Of a DNA stretch of 64,000 nucleotides, positions 12,801 to 24,800 are shown piece after piece. Location: positions 4,201,693 to 4,265,692 of the forward strand of contig JANVCC010000064.1 in the NCBI GenBank assembly GCA_025345505.1. Reading direction: 5' to 3'. The position numbers and the translations under genes are program-made. The DNA comes from Todiramphus chloris collaris. Taxonomy: Eukaryota > Chordata > Aves > Coraciiformes > Alcedinidae. Below the pieces are notes generated by a model, which did not search any database, was not told the origin of the DNA, and saw nothing but the letters and a program-made list of their open reading frames with translations. Numbering within the stretch: position 1 is the first letter of the stretch; every line of letters starts with the position of its first letter.

Positions 12801-15800
12801 CAGCACCGAGTGCTGAGACTGGCCTTAGAAATGGACAGAGCCATCTGCTCCAGGGAGATGGAGAGCCTAAAAGGTCCTCCCAGTCTCTTGCAGGCTGCTG
12901 ACCAGCAAAGCCCTTTGATGGTCTTATACCCATCTGAAAACAAAGCCAATCCCTTCTGCACTCAGCATGCAGAGGCCGCCGCTACCTTATCTCAGCCCAG
13001 ACAGATGACTCAGTGGAGGACAAAGTCAGTGCAGCTCTGAGGGCCTGTCTTTGTTCTCCCTTCATACAGCACTTTGCACGGAAAGCCAGAGATCTGTGAC
13101 CTAAACTATGAGGTGCCACCACAGGCAAGTGCCCCGTGGGCTCTCTGCCTGATGGGGAGTATCTTCCCTGGCAGCTGAAAAGCAGAGAGTACTGCTCAAA
13201 AAACACATTCCTTATGACAGCACCTGAGCGCTTCAAACCCTGCAGGAATGGAGACCATTCATGACATCATGAAACATGAGCCAAGGTGGCCTGGGAACCC
13301 GTGGAAATCGCAGGAAAGCTCATCTGCACACTCATGTGATTACCTGTTGTCTTTCCTCTGTAGAAGATTTTCATATCCATGATCCCATTTAATCGGCCGA
13401 CTAAGATCTCCATTCTTGAGCCACTGTTTTTGGATGCTCTGAAAATACTGAGCTGTGACCAGTCGTTCCAGTAGATTTCGTTCTGAAACACAAGCTTTGC
13501 TCTTAGCACGAGGAGCAGTGGTGCCAGGGTCCCACTCGTCAGTGGCTACCTGAACTAAGTCACCCTGACTGCCAGGACATGCTGGGCAATCAAAAGTCTC
13601 CCCAACCCAAGGGGAGGAAGAAGGGGAAGACCTGAGCTGGGATTTGAGCAGGAACAGAGCCTGCCCCATATACTAGATTGTGGATGCTGAAAAGCTGCTA
13701 GCAGAGGAATTTTCCTAGGTTCTCACAATATTTGGTGAGAATCCTGCCTTTCTCACACATGTTATGAGAAACAGTAGGACGGTTTTGTAAACTAGACTAA
13801 CACCTGGTGTTTTGCTAAGTTTTGTTTATGGTACATTGTAAAAATATTTTGAAATGGGTGCTGTAGGACTTTAGCCAATCACCCTAGGAGATGGGTGATC
13901 ACTGACCAATCGCCCTATGGGGCTAGGGTATATAAAATGGGGTTGTAAATTAATAAAGTTGCTTCTTTTGCCTGCTCTTGCTGAATTTATATGTTGCTGC
14001 ATCTCTCCGCTCCCGGCATAAACAGCGACACTAGATAACCTTCAAGCGTGTGTGGTATGGAAATGCATACCGACTGGAAACAAGCTGCTGCATAGGTACC
14101 TTAAACACAGCAATAGCATAGGGGTGAGGGAGGCTGTCCAGGATCACGGATCTCTGCATCCCGTTGAAGTCGACTCTCTCGATCCTGTCCATATAGGCTT
14201 CGGTCCAGTAGATCCAGTGGTCATCCACAGAAATGCCGTTTGGCCACCGCACACCCTCCGAAACGATGCACCCGGCCGATGAGCCGTCCATGTCGCTTCT
14301 GTAAATGCCAGCTCTGGAGTCTCCCCAGTCTGTCCAGAACATCAAGCTGACAACAGGCAGAGAGGTTACTCCAAGTAACAGCAAAACAGCTCATCAGAAG
14401 GAAACAGGTTATGAAGCAGAGGTCTGAATACTTCACATTCCACGTCTCTTGCAAGACCGTGCCTTTGGAAAGGGAGCTCTGTGCAATTCTAATGAGCACC
14501 ACTGGCAGGTCTGCAAGCAGCAGAGAGGCTTATTTAGCTGTAGGGTCTGTAGTGTGAGTGCAGCTCTGGGTCACCTTGCGTTGGACCGCTTTGCATCACC
14601 ACACACAGCTAAAGGCAGCAGAGGTCTGCCAGCGCTACCTTTGCAGCGCAGCAGCCACGGCAAAACCACACTCAGAAAGACATTAACTCGCATTTGCTCT
14701 TGAATTTGAGCGTGTCTGGGTTTCCCACAAAGCCCTCCACGCAGCATCCTCCCTTGTGACCTCCTCCTCGGAAGGCAGCGGTGCAGGAGGGGCTGGCTGT
14801 ACCAGCACGGTGTCGCAGGGGACCACCGAGGCACCCGACCAGTTGCCATGCTTGCTTCCTTACCCATCTCGGGGAACGAGGGCGAGGGCTCTGGGTCGCT
14901 CGAGGATCGAGGAATTGAGGACGGTGAGTCGCAGGTCTCCATCTGGGTTGGCAACCTGGAACAGTAAGCAAAAGCAGGAGGGGCGTGCTTGCTGTGGGCA
15001 AGACGGAGGGCAACCACACCGGTTAAAGCTACGTGCGATCTGTGGCAGGTAATTATTGCTCCCTAATAAAACAACTGCCTTGGGCACAGGGAGCAGTTCC
15101 AGCGAGGCAGCTGGTAGAAGAGGACAGGCTGGCGTATTTATCAGTATTTCTGTGCTCTGCGTGCACCCTGGGCTGCCCGAGGATGCCGCTTTGTCCCCCC
15201 ACCTCTGCTGCGTGATTCCGCCTCGCACGTTGCCCTTGGCTTAAGCACGCAGGGCTGGACGTCGGCATCCCCTGTCCGCATTTAGACCCCAGTGGCACAT
15301 GGGATGAGGGTCAGCGGTCAGAAAAACCCCGTCACCAAGGAGACTTCAGGGCGGCAGCCACCTTAGGGCCCAGGCTCTGTAAAGATGCTCCGACACCATC
15401 ACCCCCCTGTACCTCGATTTTGGGAATCCCGGCATTGACCCAGTACAGCAACTGACTGAGAGGTTCAAAGGCCAACGCTTCCACAGTTTCCAGCCCGGTG
15501 CTTATGATAATTTCTTGCCCAGAGCTGCCGTTGAGACAAAGACGCTAAGGAAAAAAAACCAAAGCGGAATAAAAGATGAGGAAGTTCTGCAGGCTCAAGG
15601 TGAGGGCGGTCAGGCGTGCGAGGCGAGCCCTGACAGCTCAGGGAGGAGCAGAACCCGAGACAAGCATTGGTATTTCAGGGTGCGTAGGCATCAGCTGCCC
15701 GCGCCGGCACCGCGGCAGCCTCCCCGCTCCCCGGCTCACCTGTATGATGTCCAGGGTGACATCGGCCCAGTACAAGCAGTTGTGCTCGTAGTCAAAGTCC

Positions 15801-18800
15801 AGGGCGACGGCCCCTCGCAGCCCGGCCAGGGGCAGCTCCTCGCTGACGCCGGAGGCGAGGTCGTAGCGATGGATGGAGTAGCGGGTGGCGTAGAGAATGA
15901 ACTCGTTCTCCTCTGCAAGGACAGGGAGTGCTTTGTTTAGACCTCTCTGGCTGGTTTAGGCTACTCAAGGGGCAAAAAGAAAACACCAGGTATTTTTTTT
16001 CTCGCCCGCCACGAGGGAGGCCAAGGCCCTTTGCCTCAGTGGGGTTAGGTTAATGAGAATGCTGATAGCTTAGGTAGGTCCCAGCCCGGAACACACTGCG
16101 GCCCTTGTTTGTCGCAAGGACTGGAGGAGGAGCTGAGGGTGGCAAAATCTGTCGTGACCTCCTCCTTCCCACATCAGCGTGCTGCCCAGTAGGGACAAAA
16201 TACTGATCTCCAGTTCCTCAGAAATCTCATAAAAAAGGGGGGGAGTGATGTAAATGTGGGAGTCCTACAGAACGCGGGCATCCTGGTAAATACCCCAGAG
16301 TGGGTTTTGTGTCTAAATTGCCCTGAATCCAGCCTGATGTGATCCCGGTCCGGGACAAAGTACACCAGATGTTAGCACACTCCTGGTAAAGTCCAAGAAT
16401 CACAGAATGGTAGAGGTTGGAAGGGACCTCAAGAGATCACCTCATCCACCCCCACTGCCAGAGCAGGATCACCTAGAGCAGGTCAGACAGGAACACGTCC
16501 AGACAAGTTTTGAACGTCTCCAGAGGAGGAGATTCCACATCCCCTCTGGGCAGCCCATTCCAGTTCGGTTGCCCTCACCGTGAAGAAGTTTTTTCTCATA
16601 TTTATGTGGAACCTCCTGTGTTCCACCTTGCACCCGTTGCCCCTTGTCCTATCGTTGGTTGAGAAGAGCAAGTAATGCTATTAGCGAGTAAAGCCAATGT
16701 CAGTAAGTCTGGCTGTGCATCCCTAATGAGATTATACCGAGATACGAAACAGATACTGTACATGAAAGCGTTACCATGGCGCGAGGCAACGCGTATCTGA
16801 AGACGATCAGCAAATACTCTGGGAACACAGCACTTCAAAGGCCAGCCCCGGTGGGGACTGCAGGTTTGTTTTTCAGTCGGCAGGGCCCTTCTCAGCATGA
16901 CTAACCCAGCTCTCCAAATAGCTCAGGAGGGCTCCGAGGGGTGAGTAACGTGTCAGAGTCTGAACGAGGAGGAAAAACTAAGTGCAGCGTTGGCATGAAT
17001 CCCAGCAGAGAGAACGTTTCCCCAGGCGCTCGTTTTGCACCTGAAATATCTTTTGCACCCTGAAAAAATCTTAGGAAGAGTGCAGGGAAACCTCAGGCTG
17101 GCTGGGTTGGTTGCTATGCAGCGCCGGGGCTCTGCCTGGCCATGGCCCTGGGCATCCCCCCTGCCCTCAGCACTGGCTCAGCCGCTCCATCCCTTCCACG
17201 AGGCCTCTTCCCTGTCTCGGGCTTGCTCTGGAGCTGCTGCTGCTGCAGCATGCTAATCACACAGCTCGTGACGGCGGATTAAATTAAAGCAGTAATGAGC
17301 AGAATGCAAATAACTTGGGCAGCACAGGAGCACGAGGCCGTTTCAGCTCCCGGTACGCTCGAGAGGAGAAAGTAAGGACAGCAGTAAAGTCTGGCAGGCT
17401 TGAGGATGAAAGGGCACTCTCTGCCCAGGTCTGGCCATCGTTCAACCGCGTATGGTGGCCCATCTCAGGGTGGTACCTTCCTAAGGGTTTCTCCAGGGTG
17501 GGGGTTCTCTGATCTAACTCCTGTCTTTCTGCTTGGGTTCCAGCCAGCTACAGTGAGGACGTGACCGGGACAAGAGAGTTTCTGCCCGCAGCCTCCTGTG
17601 ACTTGAGGAGCAGAGAGGGCTCTGAACCTGCACCTCAGCAGGTCCCTCAGAAGCTCTCCAGGCCCTGGATAGGACAGGAGATGATGGATTTGTAAAGTAT
17701 TTCAGCTCCTGTGTCATAGTTATTGTCTGAGAGCCCTCTGGGAACTCGTGCATGGTCCCTCAGGCACCAGCCCAAGGTTTGTATGAATGAAGTCCTTGTG
17801 CCCAAAGTAATGGCGTACGTACTCACCCGCTAGCGGGCACGGCACCAGCTCCCCTTCCAGCCTCGACTCGATGTCTCCACCCGTACAGGTGTCCCCAGAG
17901 ATCTTTCGGTAGCTGCAACACATACATCCCATTTATTTCAGGGAAACACTGAACGCCCCTCCACGTGCAGCTGGAATAAGCATCAGTGCTTAGTTGTGAT
18001 CTATGTCCAAAGGTGCAGTTTGCTTACTGCCGCTCATGGGGTGTTTTTGTGGTTGTTTGGGGTTTTTTTTCACCACTAATAGGATATATCTCAGCGTCGG
18101 AAGACCAAGTTCCCTTCCCAGGGAAAACACATACCCTCGAGTTTTCTTGTAAGTGGAGCCAACAGGGCAAGGGACTGGCGGGTCATATGGTTTCCCAGCA
18201 AATTCAGGGTCAGGGACGCAAACTTCTAACGATAAGTCGTCGCTCAGTTTAAAGCCAAAGTCACTGTGAGGAGAAGAAAGATGTAAGGAAGGACAGGGGA
18301 GAGGGAAAAAATTGCAGCCCTGATACGCTACTACTTTGCTCTGTGGTTTAGGGGTTTTTTTGGCTGTCTCTTGGCTTTTCTTGTCACTAACACGGGAGCT
18401 ACAGTGCATCTGTTCTTTGGAAAATCCTGCAAAAAAGATTACGTCCACTGGATTTTGCAGGGAGCCCCGGGCTGTGACTCTGAGGCAGGAATCAGATCCC
18501 ACCATCCCTGTTCTCAGTCTGCTCATGGTGAGACAGACTCAGTCTCAGAACTGGTCAGGCAGGTCTGGACCTCTGTCCTCTGATGCACATACCGGGCACT
18601 CGAGCAGTCTGGCAGTGAGCTCTGATGGCAGTTCAGTGGAAAAGTGAAAATTTCAGAAAAAAAAATGAAATAAATGAAAGGCAGTTCACTTTCTTACCCC
18701 AAACCTTTGAAGCAGATTGCCAGAGCATGTTTCCTAATCCTGAGAGCTGTGCAGTGCCAGTAATGTGCAAACTGCAGATAAAATGATATAGCATCCCTGT

Positions 18801-21800
18801 GGCCAAAGGGTCACTAAGCTTTTTAGTGGAGGGCTCTCTATTTGGGATGGGAAATTGTCCGCTGTCATTTGAAAGAAGGTGATGGGTGAACAATACTTTC
18901 CTCTCCTGTGGAACCTTTCAGAGCCTCCCAAAAGGCTCCAAAGACAGTAATTAGTGAAAGGATGTTTTCAGTCTATTTAGTTTCCTCTTTGCTATAAAAT
19001 CAAGCAGCTAAACACAGAGCTGAGTAAATTGGATGCTCGTTCACTTTGAGCGATTGGTTACAGGTATTTATCTCAGACTTACAATCCAGACTATAAGAAA
19101 TTAATTGGTATTTACCATTCAAAGTCTTCCCTTGTACAAGAGCAGTTGGAGACCATGACAGGCCTGTCAAAATCTTCTCCATTGAAACAGGTCGCGTGAG
19201 GAGTCCTCCTTTTGAAAACAGTTTTATGCCCCAGTAAGCATTCGTTGCCTCGCTCGTCGGAGGGCGACCACAGCTTGTAGTCGTTCTCTGTGCAAGGGAC
19301 CCCTAAGAGAAGCCACAAGGTTGGGGTAAAGGAAGGTTCAGTCCCCGCAGCACCCCAGATTGAGGGCGTGAAAGCAAGAGAGCCCCAGATGTCCCTTGGT
19401 CGCTGCTGTCCACGTGTGCCCAGCAAGGATGTGCAGAGCTTGGTGCTGTGCTCCGGGTTACTCAGAGAGCCTTGCTCTCAGAGGAGGTGCAAAAGGTCTC
19501 TTGCGGGGACCCCCAGGCTGCAAGCAGCCAGCTCAGCCTCCGAGGAGGCTGCGTTAAGCTTGGCACCTCACCACAGCCTGTGGCACTGTGGCACCGAGAC
19601 CCAGGATGCTCGGAATGAGCACCCAGCCGTGCGCCACGGGGATTCCCGTTCGCTCCTTCCCTCTCACCAGCCTGGCATGAAATGAGCAGTTTCCCCCTGA
19701 CTGTAATGCTCTAGCCCTGGCCTGAAAGCAAAGGCAAAGCAGAAAGCACTTCAACTGAGAGTGTGCAGCAGCACGCAGTGACAGGAGACAACCAGCAGCT
19801 CCGTCTCAGTGACAGTGAATTTGTGATGCCTCATTTAAATGAAGTCGTTCTGGTTACCAAACAGATCTGTTTCTAACAAAATGTCAAGGGAATCGGTTAT
19901 AAATTTTAGTCAAGCAAATTTCTCTGCTGGGTTTAACTGCTCTTTGATTAAAACGCTGCCTTGCAATCAAAGCTGAAATGGGTTATAAAACATTCATAGG
20001 CACAAGCCTTCAGAAGGAATTTTTTTTTTTTTTCCCTTTATCTTTTCAACAGATTCCTCAGCGAGGAGCGAGGGGATACGAGGAGAGCGCGGGGGACTTG
20101 GGAGCCTCCCGCAGCCGCGTCCACGTGGACGTGAGCCACGAAGGGCACGGCACCCGCATGCAGATGGTGGTACCACAGCCCCCGTGGGAGATGCCCTCTG
20201 TCCCCTGGCTCCCAGGGGACAGCCAGGCCAGTGGGGTCCATCTGCCGCTGACGGGACTTGAGGGCTTCTCTCTGGGGTCTTTTTTGGAAAACAGGTCAGG
20301 AGACAAGTACAACAAACAACCCTCCCGCCTGCACAGCCAGCAGCAGCAGCGGCTCTGCCACCGGTGCCCTTACCCAGCACATCAGTGGTGTTGATCTGCA
20401 GTATCAGCCAGCTGTGGCCGTTCTCTTTGTAGGAGCCAAAGATGGTGAATATGGTGCTCTTCTCCCCGGGCTCAGTAAGCAGGCCGTACACGAACACCGG
20501 CTTCTCTGAGAAGGTGAACGTCTTCCAGGTTTCTCCTTCATTTGTGCTGTACCTGGAGAAAGAAGATGGGGAGAGGTGCCAGGGGCAGGTCCTGCCCACC
20601 CCAGGGCACTCTCCCAGCCCAGGGGTGATCCCTCTGCCCTGCCACTCACTTGAGCTGGTCGGTCTCGGTGCCTTGCGCGATGGCCACAAGAATGCCGCCG
20701 TGGTCGCCCCAGGTGTAGTAGTGGGGTCCAGAGAGCGCCTGGAAGAGAAGCGGTGCCAAGGGGTTCATCAGAGCTGTGCTGAATTAAGGGATGAGCTTGG
20801 CTGGAAAGCATGCTCTGTCAGAAGTGCTGCCTGACCCGAGCTGATGGTTCAGGACGCCCGGGCTGAGGCAAGTATCTGGAGGCCCCAGAGATTCCCGTGT
20901 TTATGGGCCAGTGTCTGTAGAGAAGAGCAGCCAGCCCAATTTCCCTAAACACAGAGTCGTGTTTAAGAGCAGCACTGCACCCTGGACTCTGCTCCTCCCG
21001 CGCCGTGCGCAGGGAAACAGCAATGGAAAAAGTGTCTTAACGTGAAACCAGAGCCCGTCGCTCCTGCTCTCAGCCTGCAGCTCTTTGTCACGTCTGTCAG
21101 GCTTTCCCAGTGCTTAGCAGGGACTTGCCACCTTCCAGAGCTGCAGGTAAGTGCTGGTTCTCAGGCTGGAAGGTTGTTTTGAACGCTCCGAGAAGCGTGG
21201 CCACTGCGTGCAGAAACAAGCCCCAGGGAGGCTTTGTGCATCCATCCCGCAGGATGAAACTTGTATTTCGTGCTCACCTCCAGCTCTGTTTAGCGACCAC
21301 CAACATAAAATCAGCTTTACTTTGCTATCTGGGGAGCCCAGGATGAAAACAGGAAGCACGTACGCGCCGGACTCTGCTCGGGGGACGCACGAACACACTC
21401 GGGGACGTTCTTACAAAGGCCACTGAATGCACTGTTCCTTTCTTTTCCGTGTCGTGAGATCATATGAGTGATCTGGAGAGCAATGAGCCTTCCAGCCTGC
21501 TGCTTGCCAAAGCCAAGAGGAGGGGGTTGTGTTACTGCTGCTCAGCTGAGGAACTACACTGCCGGGTCACTCTGCACCTCTGCTCGCGACGCAGAACGCC
21601 TGGGTTAGTCCGGAGCTTGGTGTCGTTCACCGTGGGTCAGCGCTTCCTCGGCACGTTCTAATTGCACTCTGGTGCCGTGGCCACCCCCATCTCGCCGTGA
21701 GCCTCCCACAGAGAGAACCAGCAGCTCCCCAGGGCCACTGCCCCGCTGAATTTCGGAGGTGCCCACTCTCAGCATCAGCTTTGGCATCAGCCAGACCCGC

Positions 21801-24800
21801 GGTGTGTCCCCACCGCGCTGCAGCTGCCCAGACCTTCACCCAGACCGCTCGGCACTTACGGGAGGAGAAGGAGGCTGTTTAATTCACAGGATTAAATAGC
21901 TTGCAGATGTTGAAATACCATATTACACTCACAGCAGAAAGCACAGGCAGACCACAAACAGTGCCGCAGACCAGAACACCCACTTAGTGAACAGCACTGA
22001 ACTCCTCATAAACCGAGAGCAACATCCCATTTCTCTGGAAGATGCCAGAGCTCCTCCAGACACTCTCACATACAAAGTCCTGTCTAAAAGGGGCCGGACG
22101 CCCCATGCCAGGGGCAAGCGCTGCCAGCTGAAGAAGAGAAACAGAGGAGAGAGCTCTCCAGCATTTGAATCCACAGCCTTCACCATGAGGCTCACCCCCA
22201 CGCCAACCCACGCTTGGGCCTTCATCTCAAGACCTTTTCACCTTGGCCTCAAGAGACATTCAGCACCTCCCACCTATAGCTCTTGGATGCATAGATGGAG
22301 ATCATCTTTAATGCTCCAAGGCCTTACTGACATTGCTGCCAACATCCTGCCTGCTGCACCACCACCTTGGCTGAGCTGGCAAGCAAAAGAGCAGCCTTAC
22401 CTCTCTCCACCTTGCTCCGGCACTGCTCGAGACATAGACGTTGGTTTTCCTTGCCATGTTCTTGCCAACAGAGCCTAAGAGAACAGGAGAAATGGTTCTT
22501 CTTGCTTAAAATGAAGCCAGACACCTCTGAACTATTTTTATCTGTGAGCAAAATGGCAGCGACTGAGGAGCTGAGTCTTCACACTCTAAACTAATTCCTT
22601 CCTAAGCAAATATTGCAAGGACTATTACAAGTTCTAAGAGCAGCTGGGGAAAAAAAAACCCTATGGCTAGAAACGCGATCAAACAAAACGTGCAAATGTC
22701 TTCCTCAATAAAAGAGTGAGACAAACAGGAATTTCTGTCCGGTCAAGAACCGCTTCACACAGACTGCAGCAGGAAAGAGGATCAGGCTGAAGCGGGCAAC
22801 TTTTCCCACACACACTGTAATTACAGTCCGGGGGCTGCAGTGGAGAAAGGACAACACAAAGCTGTTTAGATTGCACTTCTGTAACGTGCATATAGAAACT
22901 AGGTGCTGCCACGTTCCCCACATCCTGACTACAAAGCATCCCAAGTCCCCACATGGCTGCGGGAAGGATGGAAGTACCGGTGGCGATGATCAGTCCCGGT
23001 GCCGACTCCTTGGAGAGAATGGGCATCCTGCGCAGCTGGAAGTTCAGCAGCTGGCTCAGGCGTTGGGCCAGGTGGAGGGAACAGCCCTGAGAAAACTGGA
23101 AAAGAGAAACACGGCAGCATCAACCTTCCGTCCTACACTCCCTCCCACCCAGACCGGTCCTCTCCGCCTGGAAAGGTGAGCAGGGTCTCCTTCGTGTAAG
23201 AGCCTGGCTATTGTGTGCCTCAAACCTGGTATGGTGATGAGGTCTGGAAAGACCTCTCTGGAGGGAAGGAATATTTATTGCTCTCAATGTCCCTGTGCCC
23301 CCCTTTTGGCCCCCTGCAGATATGCTTTAACAAAAGGAAGAGAGAAGTTCTGCACAGGTGGGACTCTGTCTTTTCTTTAGTGACTGTGCCATGGGGGAGA
23401 TGGATGGCAGGAGCCACGCTGCTCCTAACTCCTGGGGCTCATGCAAATCAGCACCACTTCCTGTGGAAACTGGGAATGCCACCCAGATACCTCAAGGGTA
23501 TAAAGGGACAGAAAGATACTGATCGTGGTGCACCCACCACCGAAGAACTGTTGACTTGGACTGATCCAGTCAGACATCGCTGGATCCATGGGTGGTGAGA
23601 ACCTTTTCTCTTTATCTTTCTCTCTCTCTTACTCTCTCCCTCACTCCCCCTCTCTTTTCTAATACTTGTTTCTTCCTTTTCCTCAAAATTTAGTCACACC
23701 ACAAAATAATCGCCTACAAAAATGAACACCTTTATCCCGTACTGCTTGTTGATTGTTCCGTTAGGGAGAACTAATCAATCGGTTTGTTATTGTTCCTCAG
23801 AGGCACTGTCGTGACTGTCCACTGAGTGGGACGAGACACGGGGTTATCTTTTCAGCCTCTTTTTCGGGGGGGGGGGTTTCTCCAGCTCTCACCCCCCTGC
23901 CCCGTGCTACCTCGCAGTCTATCTGCTCCCCGTAGCGCGTCTGTGCCGGGGGCTGCAGCAGCTCCCAGGTGCCCCCCTTGTCGAAGGTGATGACGGAGCG
24001 CATGTTCTCCTCGCTGAAGGAGCCGTTGATCAGGGTAGCGATGTAGACGCCCCGCACGCCTTCGACGCGGTGGAAGTCTGCGAAGGGCTCGTTGGCAAAA
24101 TACCTGCGAGGAAACGTAGAGGTGGGATCGGGGAATCGCAGCCTCCCTCGGTCTGGGGAGAAGGGATCAGGGCGATGTTTTGATCAAACACGGAGGAAAA
24201 CTACAGCGACCTTGGCTGACGTTCTCATTTACCTGACCAAGGTGTCGCTCCCAGCTCCTCCCGGGCTGTAGTAGAGCACGTTTTCTAAGGACAGGGAGAA
24301 CTTCAGGCCCTCTGCCTCCGAGATGTAGAGGTTGGTACGGTTGTTATCGTGGCTGACGCACACAAAGACCTGGTCCTCCGAGGCGTCGGCAACATAATAT
24401 TCCTTTGGGATGTGAATGACAGGCGAGCAGGTTTCATACACGTGGGCAGACGAGCGGGGTTTACGTACAGGCTGGTGCAGCATTTCCTCTTAGCTAACCG
24501 AAACCTAGTCTTTCCTCCACCCATTTGTATTTTTAATACTTGGCAACTAAATATCTTCCCTTTGCTTTTCCTCTTGTGTTTCCCCCCCAGCAATCGCTAT
24601 CCTCGGCCCCGCACAACCCACTGGCAAAGCCCCCAGAAGCAGCACTGGGTTCGAGCCCCATCGGTTGCCAGATGTCTCTGCCTGGACCCCACGGAGACTG
24701 GGGGAGTGTGGAGCCGGGAGCGTGCACCCCGCTCTTCTGCCAAATGCTGAGCGTGCTTCTCGTGCTCTCCATCATCCCCACCAGCCTGGGGACAGCACGG

